This document shows positions 45,886 to 56,200 of a DNA stretch of 64,000 bases, piece after piece. A model generated the notes under the pieces. The model was not told the DNA's origin, ran no database searches, and worked only from the letters and a program-made list of their open reading frames with translations. Where the stretch lies: positions 1-64,000 of the forward strand of contig CACXXT010000009.1 of the NCBI GenBank assembly GCA_902771725.1. The letters run 5' to 3'. The first letter of the stretch is position 1; the number at the start of each line of letters is the position of its first letter. This DNA comes from an uncultured Bacteroidales bacterium (GTDB taxonomy: Bacteria; Bacteroidota; Bacteroidia; Bacteroidales; Bacteroidaceae). Both the position numbers and the translations under genes were made by a program.

Positions 45886-47331
45886 CTATTTAATCATGAT
45901 TTTCTTGTTTTGATAGATATAGAAGCCCTTGTTCAGGTTGCCGACATGACAGAGGCTGGCATTCTTCATCACCAACCTCCCGTCGATGGTGTAGATGTTG
46001 GAATTGGTGATTTCCTGCACCGAAGGCAGGGCTTTGACGTCGTTGACGATGTCTTCGGCCGTGATATGGGCCGGAAACATCAGCATGAGCGCAGGCAGGG
46101 CACTGCCGCCGTAGCTTTCCACGACATCAGAGCTGGTGGTCTTGTTAAGGAAGTTGCCGCCTTGTATTCCACGCTCCGGATCTCGGTTATCCCATGCCTT
46201 CTGCATATTACGCTGGATGTACTTCAGATAGGTTGTCTGCTGGAGGTCATAGACCACCATGGGCAGGTACTGTGCAAAGATGGCCGTGTAGACACCCTGC
46301 TCATACCCATTCTCGAAATTGAGGATTTTGTTGCCGTTCACCATCTTGTTGAAGACATACTTGGTGCCGTTGATGGCGCGTGTCTTGTACTTTTCTTCTC
46401 CTGTAATCTTATACAGCAGACAGCTGGCACCGATGTAGGTGGCCTGATTGTAGAGGTGATCCTTGAACTCAGGACCTCCGCCATGGATGCCATCGGCCAC
46501 ACGTCCGCTGGACACCAAGGTCTTATCTGCCCAATCATAGATTTCTATGGCCTTCTCGAGGTACCATTCCTTGGTCTGACGTGTGGGACGAGTCTGCGTG
46601 GGAGCTGTACGTCCTTCAGGAACAAGCTGATGGAGGAGGCAAGCGGCAATGACCGTGGGGAAATTGATGCAGGCGGAACGGAAGTCACCAGGGTTATGTG
46701 GATTTGCATGTGCAATGGGCTGCCATTCCCAGAACATTCCGCCTCCGTACTTGCCGCTGAATCGTGCGGGATCTGCGTAGGAACCGTCGTCGCCTACGGT
46801 GGCACTTCCGTACCACACGCGGCAGAAGCTGCGTTCGGAGTAGTTCAGGAGGTCTTTCAGCCCGAAAGTCTCGTAGGCACGCGCCAGGGCGCAGGTCCAC
46901 CACATGATATCGTCGTAGACGAACCATCCGTTGTTGGTATTTGGATTGTGGAAGTCGAAATCCACATAGTGCGTCTTCTCGCCCTTGTAGATCTTACTGT
47001 GCAGCGCCTTGTATTTCTTCATCAGTTCCTCATTGCCCTCGTCCTTGGCGCGGTTGTAGGCATTGATGACCATATCGTAGTAGATGGCCTGGCACCAGAT
47101 GGCCGCAGCGCAACCAGATCGGTCGTTATCTCGCGCTCCGTTGCCACGGTGGTCAGCAGCGCTCTGCTCGGTATCTGCCTTGTAGATATTGCGGCTTTTG
47201 TCGAGCAGGGCTTCGTTGAAGTCGTCGTAGGCCTTCCACTGCATGGAGTCCGTGATGGTGAATGTGTTCTGAGCTGTGGCAATGCCACAGCCTACGCTAA
47301 GCAAGAGAGTCAGGATGCATGCTCGTTTCAT
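45886..47331 (-). CDS. GH76 alpha-1,6-mannanase-type glycoside hydrolase
   Basis: A 481-residue exported enzyme. GH76 members cleave alpha-1,6-mannan backbones. ATG 47331 is chosen because it opens a signal peptide (KRACILTLLLSVGCGIATAQ); the frame upstream runs through the GH92 end and a repeat. The catalytic adjacent aspartates D140-D141 are in WFVYDDIMWW. The end NKGFYIYQNKKIMIK is a sorting-type tail, so it is probably surface-exposed. It is the last gene of the PUL operon. Between it and GH92 lie two 21-bp direct repeats. Confidence 0.9.
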   Translation of the reverse strand: MKRACILTLLLSVGCGIATAQNTFTITDSMQWKAYDDFNEALLDKSRNIYKADTEQSAADHRGNGARDNDRSGCAAAIWCQAIYYDMVINAYNRAKDEGNEELMKKYKALHSKIYKGEKTHYVDFDFHNPNTNNGWFVYDDIMWWTCALARAYETFGLKDLLNYSERSFCRVWYGSATVGDDGSYADPARFSGKYGGGMFWEWQPIAHANPHNPGDFRSACINFPTVIAACLLHQLVPEGRTAPTQTRPTRQTKEWYLEKAIEIYDWADKTLVSSGRVADGIHGGGPEFKDHLYNQATYIGASCLLYKITGEEKYKTRAINGTKYVFNKMVNGNKILNFENGYEQGVYTAIFAQYLPMVVYDLQQTTYLKYIQRNMQKAWDNRDPERGIQGGNFLNKTTSSDVVESYGGSALPALMLMFPAHITAEDIVNDVKALPSVQEITNSNIYTIDGRLVMKNASLCHVGNLNKGFYIYQNKKIMIK

Positions 47332-47355
47332 CGGTGGTTCGTCGTTTTGTGGGGT

Positions 47356-47397
47356 GGAATTTGGTTTTGTGGGGGGGGAATTTGGTTTTGTGGGGGG
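47356..47397. repeat. Two 21-bp direct repeats with G-tracts between GH92 and GH76
   Basis: GGAATTTGGTTTTGTGGGGG plus G is repeated head to tail at 47356-47376 and 47377-47397. The G-runs reach 8 bases, a slippage-prone tract just before the GH76 start. Confidence 0.85.
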
Positions 47398-47398
47398 G

Positions 47399-49756
47399 TT
47401 ATTCTTTGCTGAAGGAATAGGGGGCAGAAGTGGGAGCTGTGCCGCGCTGGCGGTTGGGCTGAGCACCGAGTTCGAAGGTGATGGTGCCGCCGCGGAGGAG
47501 GTCTTCATGGCGGAGGTAATTGCGGTCATAGGGAGTGCCGTTGAAGGTCATCCGCTGGATGAAGGGGAAAGAGGGGGAGGTGGCGGTGATGACGAGGTCC
47601 TTCTGGCCAGCGAGGTGGAGGGTAGCCTTGCGGAAATAGGGAGTGCCGATGGCGTACTCTCCAGAACCGGGGCATACGGGATAGAAACCGAGAGCGGAGA
47701 AGACATACCAGGCAGAGGTCTGGCCGTTGTCCTCATCGCCACAGTAGCCATCAGGCAGCGGGGTATAGAACCGGTCCATGACCTCACGCACGCGCTGCTG
47801 TGCCTTCCAGGGTTCTGCAGCCCAGTCATAGAGGTAGATCATGTGCTGGATGGGCTGATTGCCGTGGGCATAGTTGCCCATGTTCATGATCTGCATCTCG
47901 CGAATCTCATGGATGACGCCGCCGTAGTAGCTGTCATCGAAGAGAGGGGGCACGTTGAATACCGAGTCGAGCATTGCGACAAAGGATTCGCGACCGCCCA
48001 TCAGGCGGATAAGGCCTTCGGGGTCGTGGAAGACGGACCAGGTATAGTGCCAGGCATTACCCTCGGTGAATGCATCGCCCCACTTGAGGGGATTGAAGGG
48101 AGCCTGGAACTTGCCGTCCTTCAGGCGACCGCGCATGAGCTTGGTCTCCGGGTCGAAGACGTTCTTGTAGTTCATGGCGTGCTCGCGGAAGGGCTTCAGT
48201 TCAGCCTCCTTCTTGCCGAGTTTCTTTCCCAGCTGGTAGATGCACCAGTCATCATAGGCATATTCGAGTGTGCGGGCCACAGATTCATTGATCTTCACAT
48301 CGTAGGGGACATAGCCCAAACGGTTGTAGTAGTCGAAGCCCATGCGGCCGGTGGAGCCCACATGGGGGTGGACGGCGTTGGCGCCGTGGACGACAGCTTG
48401 CCAGAGGGTTTCGATGTCATAGCCGATCCCGGCGGGAAAACCGCCGGGCACACTGCCAGACATACTGGCGGGAGAACCGCCGGGCACACTTAATTTCAGG
48501 TAGGCATCTGCGACGACAGAGGCAGAGTTGTTGCCGACCATACAACCGCGATGACCAGGACTTGCCCACTCGGGCAGGAAGCCGCTTTCCTTGTAGCAGT
48601 TGACCAGTCCTTCCTGCATCTGGATGTTCATCTCCGGATAGACGAGGTTCAGCAGGGGGAAGAGGCAGCGGAAAGTGTCCCAGAAGCCCGTGTCGGTGAA
48701 ATAGCGGCCGGGCAGGACCTGACCTGTGTGGGGGCTGTAGTGAACAGGGTTCCCGTCGGCATCATACTCGAAGAACGAGCGGGGGAAGAGCACGCTACGA
48801 TAGAGACAGGAGTAGAAGGTGCGGAGGTGGTCGATATTGGTGTCTTCAATCTCGATACGTCCCAGTACCTCGTCCCAGCGCTGACGTCCTGCAGCACAAA
48901 CGTCGTCGAAAGAACGTGTGCCGAGTTCTCCGAGGTTGAGCTGAGCCTGCTCAAAGCTGATGAATGAGGAGGCGATGCGCAGGGTGACCTGCTCTCCGCG
49001 CTTGAGCGTGGGGAAACCAACGACAGCCTGAGCATGGTCAGCCTTCACTTCTATGCGTCCCTCCTGCAACTGATCGCCATCGGCAGTAGCAACGAAGGAT
49101 ATGGGGTGAGAGAACTCGATGACGAAATAGTTCTTGAAGTTCTCTGGCACGCCGCCAGAGTTCTTGGTAGTGTAGCCGAGCACACGGCGATTTGCCTGAT
49201 CGACAAAGACATAAGAGCCCTTGTCGAAGGGGTCGATGACCAGACGTGCCTCGTCCGTAGCCGGATAAATCAGTCGCATCATGGCAGCGCGCTCCGTCGG
49301 GGTCAGCTCTGCCACGACATCCCAGTCGGCGAGATATACCTTATAATAATAAGGTGTAGCGACCTCAGCCTTGTGGCTGAACCAACTGGCGCGGTCATCC
49401 TCGCGGAAGACGGTGCGTGTGGTGGGCATCAGGGCGAACTGCCCGTAGTCATTGATCCAGGGTGAAGGCTGGTGGGTCTGCTTGATTCCACGCAACTTGT
49501 CCTCCGTGTAGACATACGCCCATCCATCGCCCATGCGTCCCGTCTGCGGTGTCCAGAAATTCATTCCCCAGGGCAGTGCAATGGCCGGATAGGTATTACC
49601 CGTGCTGAGGGAGTGCTTGGACATGGTACCGACAAGGACATTAACAAGGGAAGACTCTCCCCCCGCCCTCCCTGTTAGGGAGGGAGCGGTTACCTTTGCG
49701 GGCAGGAGGGTGGTTGTTAATATGGATATTAATAAAACAAATAGTTTTTTCATCAT
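47399..49756 (-). CDS. GH92 alpha-mannosidase
   Basis: A 785-residue exported exo-alpha-mannosidase, calcium-dependent in this family. It has a signal peptide (about 1-20), then LVNVLVGTMSKHSLSTGNTYPAIALPWG, EWASPGHRGCMVGNNSASVVADAYLK, GNQPIQHMIYLYDW and CGDEDNGQTSAWYVFSALGFYP with the family acid region. Two stretches are not native: APSLTGRAGGESS just after the signal peptide and a PGGSPA/PGGFPAG double repeat near residue 430, both encoded by palindromic elements. It follows the lipoprotein gene by 79 bp in the PUL, and with GH76 points to an alpha-mannoside substrate. Confidence 0.94.
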   Translation of the reverse strand: MMKKLFVLLISILTTTLLPAKVTAPSLTGRAGGESSLVNVLVGTMSKHSLSTGNTYPAIALPWGMNFWTPQTGRMGDGWAYVYTEDKLRGIKQTHQPSPWINDYGQFALMPTTRTVFREDDRASWFSHKAEVATPYYYKVYLADWDVVAELTPTERAAMMRLIYPATDEARLVIDPFDKGSYVFVDQANRRVLGYTTKNSGGVPENFKNYFVIEFSHPISFVATADGDQLQEGRIEVKADHAQAVVGFPTLKRGEQVTLRIASSFISFEQAQLNLGELGTRSFDDVCAAGRQRWDEVLGRIEIEDTNIDHLRTFYSCLYRSVLFPRSFFEYDADGNPVHYSPHTGQVLPGRYFTDTGFWDTFRCLFPLLNLVYPEMNIQMQEGLVNCYKESGFLPEWASPGHRGCMVGNNSASVVADAYLKLSVPGGSPASMSGSVPGGFPAGIGYDIETLWQAVVHGANAVHPHVGSTGRMGFDYYNRLGYVPYDVKINESVARTLEYAYDDWCIYQLGKKLGKKEAELKPFREHAMNYKNVFDPETKLMRGRLKDGKFQAPFNPLKWGDAFTEGNAWHYTWSVFHDPEGLIRLMGGRESFVAMLDSVFNVPPLFDDSYYGGVIHEIREMQIMNMGNYAHGNQPIQHMIYLYDWAAEPWKAQQRVREVMDRFYTPLPDGYCGDEDNGQTSAWYVFSALGFYPVCPGSGEYAIGTPYFRKATLHLAGQKDLVITATSPSFPFIQRMTFNGTPYDRNYLRHEDLLRGGTITFELGAQPNRQRGTAPTSAPYSFSKE
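48428..48490. repeat. Duplicated palindrome inside GH92
   Basis: CCCGGCGG/CCGCCGGG (48428-48448) and a second copy GGCGG/CCGCC ending CCGGGCACACTT (48467-48490) lie in tandem. It is in frame and inserted before the GYDIETLW segment. Confidence 0.8.
49653..49695. repeat. 43-bp palindromic element at the GH92 5' end, copy A
   Basis: It begins GACTCTCCCCCCGCCCTCCC and contains a CCCTCCCT-based stem. It encodes the residues just after the GH92 signal peptide. Copy B (49780-49822) is its reverse complement, differing in one base. Confidence 0.88.
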
Positions 49757-49779
49757 GCTGTTTGATTTTAGTTCTTGTT

Positions 49780-49822
49780 AGGTAATCGCTCCCTCCCTAA
49801 CAGGGAGGGCGGGGGGAGAGTC
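49780..49822. repeat. 43-bp palindromic element upstream of GH92, copy B
   Basis: Reverse complement of copy A with one difference (A for G). It lies between the lipoprotein gene and the GH92 gene, so the pair brackets the GH92 start codon and signal peptide. Confidence 0.88.
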
Positions 49823-49835
49823 TTTTTCTGTTATT

Positions 49836-50906
49836 TTACCACTGAATAGCCTGGTCCTCGTTCGGTATCTGGGTGTTGAGCTGACGCTCAAGGGTCAGGA
49901 TACCACGGACGACGTAAGGCATCTTCACGCCAGCCACGGGCTCATCGACATATTCATAGTCGATGTCGCTGATGATGACATAGCGGTGGAGCAACCAAGG
50001 CTGGATGTCATCCTGCTGCTCATAGATCTGATAGCGTGTGCGGGTGCCATTGTTGACAAAGCCATTTTTGGCAGCATTGTCAGATGTAATCTGGACGGAA
50101 CCCTTCTCGCCATTCTCGTCTTCGGGGATGAACTTGAAGAACACCTTGTAGTTCCGTCGGTCGGTACGGGTCTCATCGATGGTACCGGCGTAGAAGAAGA
50201 TGGTGTTCTCGTCCACCACGTAGCCGCGGGCAGTCTCCATACCGGTGGCGTTGGTCTCGTCGCCCTTGTTGGAAACGGTCAGTGTCGTAGCAGAGTAGTT
50301 GCCCGAATAGTCGTTGTAGGGATAGACGCGGAGCATGGCCTTGGCGTAGTTCTTACGGGGATGGGGCTGGTAGCTGGGATCCTTCTGGATTTCCAGTGGC
50401 AGCACCCACTTCTCCACCATGTCGATTCCACCGTCCTTGGTGAAGTCGAAGTTCACGCGCATCAGGGTCTTGTTCTCTCCCTTCGGAATCAGGATTTCGG
50501 CAGGGAATGAAGCATAGTCCTGCATGTTCTTGTAGTACAAGTCGGTGATGTCGTTGCGGTAGGTTGGATTACCGAAGCGCTCGAAGTTGAGGGTCTGAAG
50601 CGTATCGCTGATACCAATCTTCACGTTGATATCGCGGTCGTTGTCCGTGGAACCGCTGACCAGCACGGGGAGGTCGTAGTAGGACTTGCCTTTCCCAATT
50701 TCGGGAGTGCCGTCGTCGTTGTGGCGGGTGTAGGGGACGTAGACAGCTGTGACGCCGTTGTCGTTCAAGGGAGCCTTGAAGCTGATGTAGTGGGCGTACT
50801 GCTCGTCCTTCCACTCGTCGTTGCAGGCAGTCAGGAAGGGCAAAGCCAACAACAACATAAGACCCACCCCGCTATACCTTAGTATATTGCTTTTACTTGT
50901 TTTCAT
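49836..50906 (-). CDS. PUL lipoprotein of the DUF4973/DUF1735 type
   Basis: A 356-residue lipoprotein. ATG 50906 starts a signal with lipobox LTAC (Cys about residue 28); the upstream 18 codons are repeat-derived and ignored. The N-terminal part resembles DUF1735 beta-sandwich domains seen in PUL surface proteins, and the C-terminal part (from about 215) resembles DUF4973. Such proteins often bind glycans or have unassigned activity. It lies between SusD and GH92 in the operon. A palindromic repeat lies between SusD and this gene. Family assignment is by eye. Confidence 0.7.
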   Translation of the reverse strand: MKTSKSNILRYSGVGLMLLLALPFLTACNDEWKDEQYAHYISFKAPLNDNGVTAVYVPYTRHNDDGTPEIGKGKSYYDLPVLVSGSTDNDRDINVKIGISDTLQTLNFERFGNPTYRNDITDLYYKNMQDYASFPAEILIPKGENKTLMRVNFDFTKDGGIDMVEKWVLPLEIQKDPSYQPHPRKNYAKAMLRVYPYNDYSGNYSATTLTVSNKGDETNATGMETARGYVVDENTIFFYAGTIDETRTDRRNYKVFFKFIPEDENGEKGSVQITSDNAAKNGFVNNGTRTRYQIYEQQDDIQPWLLHRYVIISDIDYEYVDEPVAGVKMPYVVRGILTLERQLNTQIPNEDQAIQW

Positions 50907-50938
50907 AATAATTCTGATATATGAATTTTTATTCTTGT

Positions 50939-50983
50939 TAGGTGACCACCCCCTCCCCAAAGGGAGGGTGAGGGGTGGGTCTA
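50939..50983. repeat. Palindromic element between susD and the lipoprotein gene
   Basis: TAGGTGACCACCCCCTCCCC, then AAAGGGAGGG and GGGGTGGGTC: the same family as 56371 and 25266. It ends just before the susD stop and shares its GTTAGGT start with copy B at 49780. Confidence 0.8.
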
Positions 50984-53215
50984 TTAGTCATTATACTTCC
51001 ATCCGGGATTCTGGACGAGGTTCTTGTTGCGCTTGAGGTCCGTGAAGGAGATGGGCCAGAAGTACATCTTGTCCGTGAAGGTAGCAGAGAGGTTGTAGAC
51101 GGGAATGACCTGCATGAAGTCGTCCTTGTTGGAAGACGTCTGGAAGACATTAAGGCCATAGACTCGCTTGTTCTCCTCTACGGGAGCATCCATCCAGCGG
51201 CGGAGGTCGAAGTAGCGCTTGCCCTCAGCCAGGAACTCAATCATACGCTCGCGCTTGATGCGTGCACGCAGCTTGTTGGCATCGGCGTAGTCAGCAGCAG
51301 GATAGTCGTGCAGTCCTGCGCGGATACGTACGGGCTGAATACCCTTCTTCATCTCGTCGAGGTTGCGGCTGATGGTGACATCTTCGCCCTTCCACGTCTT
51401 CATCGTGTAGGTCTGAGTCAGCTCGTTCAGAGCCTCTGCGTACTGCAGGAGGATGTCAGCATAGCGGATGGCGGGTTCGAACTTCTCGCAGATTCCGTCG
51501 TAGCTGTTCTGTGCGGGGATGTAGTCATTGGGGTTATAGTACTTCTTCATTCCGATACCTGTACGGAGGTAGGAGAAGGAGTTCTTGTAGCCGTCGGTGC
51601 CTCCGCGGTAGTAGGTGATCTGCGAGTTCCAGAGCGACGATGTCGGGTGCTTCAGCATTTCCCAGAGGGTTCCGTTGTATGCCACGGAAGCATAGAAGCG
51701 AGGCTCGCGGCCTACGTACTGGTGAGCAACCTGCAGGAGCTGCTGCATCTGCACGCTATTACGAGCGGTGGGATTGACGAGCACCTCAGGATAGTTGCCG
51801 CTCTGAGCCTCGGCACGGGTGATGAAGCCTGCTGGACGCGGGTTGTCGTTGCCGGGATTCAGCGAAGTGGTAGCGCCGGGAGTGCGCCATTCCTTGTACA
51901 TACCGTCGACGTCGGTACCGTCCTTCATATAATAGGTGTCCACCATCTTCTGGGTCAGGCCGTGGGTGTTCCATCCGTTGACAGAGACAGGCATGGAGTG
52001 GAGCACGAGGGAACCGATACCATTGTCGTGGTCGTTCTTGTTCATATTACCACGGGTGAAGATGAGTTCCGGGTTGCCGGAGGGAGCTGCGATACCATTG
52101 AAGAGGTTGCGGTAGGAAAGGTACGGGTCGATGTTCTTCCAGCCCTTGGGCCAGTTCTGGTTAGCGAAGTTGTCCTCGAAGGCAGCACCGCTGTTGGGAC
52201 CGTACATGACGGTGTCTGGAGGAGTCACCGTGTGGGGAGTACCATCGGCAGCGACATCGTTGTAGGATTCCGTGTAGAGGTCATAGACTCCGAGGTCCAT
52301 GACATCCTTGCAGGCAGCAGCTGCACGAGCCCACTTGCTCTCGTCGTATTCGAGCGAGAGGAGGTTGGTACCGTCGAAGTTCTTCAGTTCCTTGGCAATA
52401 TTGTCCGAGACGCTGGCCGGGTGCTCACCATTCTTCAGCTGACCGTTGGCCAGGGGGCTGGCAGCATAGGTGTAGACGATGGCTCGGACGGCCAGTGCTG
52501 CACCGATGGTCGGACGCATAACGTTGGACTCGTCACGTGTGTAGAACTTCAGTTCTCCAGCAGCCTTCAGCATCTCGCTGGCAATCCACTCAGCGCACTC
52601 CTCATAGGTCGAGCGCGGGGTAGCCAGATCGTCATACTCGAGGGTGTAGTCGGCACCTTCGTCGGGCATGATGGGCACAGGACCGAACTTGCGGAGCAGC
52701 AACCAGTAGTAGTAGGCACGAACGAAGCGGGCCTGTCCCTTGCGGTCGATGCGGTCCTCGAGGCTGAGGTCGTAGTTCCAGTCGTGGGAGTCGATATTCT
52801 GGAGGAAGAGCGTAGCCTGGTTGATACCCTGATAGCAGCGTACCCAGGCGTTCTGTCCTACGCTCTCGTCGTAGTTGCCTTCGCGGAACGAGTTGTAGGA
52901 AGCGTAGTCGGCATCCTTGCTGTCGCCGAAGGTATTATCACGGTCGCCGTAGTACATATCGTCGGCGAAGTTGAAGGGGTTCCAGCTGCCGCCGTCGGCA
53001 CCAGTAGCACCCTTGGAGCAGACCTCGAAGTTACATCCGTCGAGGAAGGAATAGGCGTGAGCCAGCCACTGGTCTACCTGCTGACGGTCGGTGAACACGC
53101 TCTCCAGTGTCTTGCGGTCGCCGAAGTATTTGTCGGAATCGAGGTCGGCGCAAGCTGCCATCAAGCCTGTTCCACAAGCCAGCAGCAGCATATATTTTGC
53201 TATATTCTTTTTCAT
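50984..53215 (-). CDS. SusD/RagB-family surface glycan-binding lipoprotein
   Basis: A 743-residue outer-membrane lipoprotein that covers its SusC transporter and captures glycan. The signal ends in a lipobox (LMAACAD, Cys about residue 21). Typical RagB/SusD features are AQARFVRAYYYWLLLRKFGPVPI-like text near 165-190, tetratricopeptide-like helices and the end KRERMIEFLAEGKRYFDLRRW (about 670-690), then LNPGWKYND. It is long for the family, whose members are often 500-600 residues, with extra loops in the middle. It starts 15 bp after the SusC gene, so translation is probably coupled. Confidence 0.95.
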   Translation of the reverse strand: MKKNIAKYMLLLACGTGLMAACADLDSDKYFGDRKTLESVFTDRQQVDQWLAHAYSFLDGCNFEVCSKGATGADGGSWNPFNFADDMYYGDRDNTFGDSKDADYASYNSFREGNYDESVGQNAWVRCYQGINQATLFLQNIDSHDWNYDLSLEDRIDRKGQARFVRAYYYWLLLRKFGPVPIMPDEGADYTLEYDDLATPRSTYEECAEWIASEMLKAAGELKFYTRDESNVMRPTIGAALAVRAIVYTYAASPLANGQLKNGEHPASVSDNIAKELKNFDGTNLLSLEYDESKWARAAAACKDVMDLGVYDLYTESYNDVAADGTPHTVTPPDTVMYGPNSGAAFEDNFANQNWPKGWKNIDPYLSYRNLFNGIAAPSGNPELIFTRGNMNKNDHDNGIGSLVLHSMPVSVNGWNTHGLTQKMVDTYYMKDGTDVDGMYKEWRTPGATTSLNPGNDNPRPAGFITRAEAQSGNYPEVLVNPTARNSVQMQQLLQVAHQYVGREPRFYASVAYNGTLWEMLKHPTSSLWNSQITYYRGGTDGYKNSFSYLRTGIGMKKYYNPNDYIPAQNSYDGICEKFEPAIRYADILLQYAEALNELTQTYTMKTWKGEDVTISRNLDEMKKGIQPVRIRAGLHDYPAADYADANKLRARIKRERMIEFLAEGKRYFDLRRWMDAPVEENKRVYGLNVFQTSSNKDDFMQVIPVYNLSATFTDKMYFWPISFTDLKRNKNLVQNPGWKYND

Positions 53216-53230
53216 AGTCGATGCACCTTA

Positions 53231-56200
53231 TTAGATATTAACTTGCAGACCAGCAGTGATGGCCTTGGTGATAGGATAGTCCTCGCCGCGCGGCTGCAGG
53301 GATTCGGGATCCCAGGTGTCGAACTTCTTGTGGAGGAAGAAGAGGTTCGTAGCCGAGACGTAGACGCGGATGTTGTTGAAGTGGATACGGTTGACGATGT
53401 GCTTGGGCAGCGTGTAGCCGATATCGAGGTTCTTCAGGCGGAGGTAACGTCCATCGCGGAGCCAGAAGGTGGAGTTGCGATAGTTGTTGGCATTGCCGCC
53501 GTAGCTCAGACGCGGATAGTCGGCATTGACGTTCTCGTTGGCCTGGATGCCCAGGAGCTGAGCCGTCTCGCTGTCCACCCAGCGGTTCTCGAGCACACCC
53601 TTGAAGATGTTACCCCACTGGTTCTCGCTGAAGGCGTAGACACACTTACCGTAGGTCATGAACGTGCTCTTGCCGGCACCCTGGAGGTGTACGTTGAAGT
53701 CGAAGCCTTTCCAGGTGACGGTGAAGCCGAGACCGTAGATGAGGCCAGGACGGCTGGTAGCACCGATGGCGCATTCATCACCACTGTTGATGACACCGTC
53801 GCCGTTGACATCCTTGTACTTGATATCACCAGGCTGCACAGTACCGAAGGTCTGTGTGGGAGAGTTGCGGATGTCGTCGTAGTCCTTGAAGAGTCCTTCG
53901 GCGATGAGGCCACGCACCTGATCCACGCGGTAGCCGTACTGGTTCTGGTAGGGATAGACGTTGTTTTCCTCATCGTACTCGTCGATGCGGCTCTTGCTGT
54001 AGGTGATGTTGCCGCGAACGGTCAGGCCCACCTCGCCGAACTTGTCGTTGTAGCTGAAGTTACCGTCGAAACCACGGGAGGTGACAGCACCCACATTGGC
54101 TTTCGGATAGTTCCAGCCTCCGTTATCCCAGTATTCCAGACCGACGGTGGTCGGGAGGAAGCGACGTTCCTGGAAGATGCCGGTACGCTTCTCGTCGAAG
54201 TAGTCGAGGGTGAGGGAGAACTTGTTGTTGAAGAGGACGAGGTCGATACCGAGGTCATTCTTCTTAGCCACTTCCCAGGTCACGTACTCCGATGCCACCT
54301 GACGATAGCGGACACCGCCGTAGTTGTTGGTGTGGTTCTGACCCCAGTAGTAACCGTTGCCGCTGGCCTCGAGGGTATAGAGGTAGGGGAAGCGGTTGCT
54401 GCCGGTGGTGTCGGAACCCACGCGACCGTTGGAGAAGCGGATCTTGAACATATCCAGCCAGCTAACCTTGCCCTTGACCCAGGGTTCCTCGCCCACGTTC
54501 CAAGCTACGGACCAGGCGGGGAAGAAACCCCAGCGGTGGCCGTCGGCAAAGTTCTCTGAACCGTTGTAGCCGAAGTTGAAGTCGAAGAAGTAGCGGGAAG
54601 CGAAGTTATAGGTGAACTGGGCAGCCAGACCTTTGTTCTTGCGGGAGACGGAGTTCTTGATATCGTCGCCCAGGTTCTGGGTCGAGATGTTCTGATCCTG
54701 CGTGAACTTCACGTTGGCAGCGAAGTTATGTGCATCCCAGAACTGGCGGTCCCAGTGAAGCAGAAGGTCGAGGAACTCACGGCGTGAGCCGTCGTTGGCA
54801 CTGCTCTGGGTCATATCGCGTGCAGACTGCACCTGCTGGAAGTCCAGCAGACCGGTCTCGGTGTTACGGCTGCGGGCTGCATAGAGGGCGGGCAGACGGT
54901 GGTGCTGGATACTATTATTATTATAGGTGTCGTAACCGAAGCGTCCAGTGAACCTCAGACCCTTGGTGATGAACTTCAGGTCCTGTTCGAGGGTGACATT
55001 CGTCTGGATGTTATTCTGCCACTCGGTGTTGTAACCGGTCTGAGTGGAGCTGACCCAGGGGTTGATGTAGTTCTCGTCAAGGGTGTAGACGGTGACGCCA
55101 TTCTCCTCCGACTCGTTGAACACGCCCTTGGCGGGATAGGTTCCGTTGCTGTAGAGCACGGGGGTGTACAGCGGGTTGTAACCGAACATCTGGCCCCATA
55201 CCTTGTCATCACCGATACCCGGGCTGTTGCGCTTGTTCAGGTTGCCGCTGATACCGAGCTTCAGGACGGTGGTCTTGGTGACATCGACGTCGACGTTCAT
55301 GCGGTAGTTCCAGCGGTCGTAGTTGGCGTTGGTGTCATAGCGTTCCTTCAGGGTCTTGTCGGTCTTGTACATACCCTGGTCCTGGGTATAGGCCATGGAG
55401 ACGTAGTAGCGTGCGGTCTCGCCACCACCCTGGATATTCAGGTTGGCGCGATAGCTCATGGCTCCGTCCTTCAGCAGGAGGTCCTGCCAGTCGACGTTCG
55501 GATAGAGGTCGGGATCAAGTCCGTCGCGGATGATGCCGAGTTCCACGGGCTGATAAAGCACACCGAGGTTGCGGGTGACACGGGCTTCGTTCAGGTAGTT
55601 GGCGTAGTCGAAACCGCTGACGAACTCCGGCGTGATGGTGCGGGTGTTGTAGGAGGTCTCAAGCTTGGCGTTGATTTCCACCTTGCCGCTCTTACCATGC
55701 TTGGTGGTGATGAGGACAACGCCGTTAGCACCCTTGGAACCGTAAATAGCTGTTGCGGAAGCGTCCTTCAGGACGGAGAACGACTCGATATCCTCGATGT
55801 TGATGTCGTCGAGGTTCTCGCGTTCGAAACCATCCACGAGGATGTAGGCCTTGTTGCTGGCACCAAAAGTGGAGATACCGCGAATCCAGAACTCAGAAGT
55901 GTTCTTACCGGGCTGACCGCTCTTCTGGAAGGCCATGATACCGGCGACGTTACCTGCGAGGGTGTTCGTGAGGTTGGAGGTGTTGAAGTGCTTCAGTTCA
56001 TCCATCTTCACGTTCGTCACGGCACCCGTCAGGGTGAGTTTCTTCTGTGCCTGCATACCCGTGACGACGAGTTCGTCCATGGCACTGATCTTATTCTCAG
56101 AGAGTTTGACGTTGATGATCGTCTGGTCCTTGACCATGACTTCCTCAGACGTGAATCCCATGAAGGAGAAGACGAGGGTCTTGTACTGCTCTACCTTGAT

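Noticed and set aside
50975..54559. A 1194-codon plus-strand frame over susD and susC
   Set aside because: Antisense to two clear SusD/SusC genes; the text is Val/Gly/Glu-rich with no domain.
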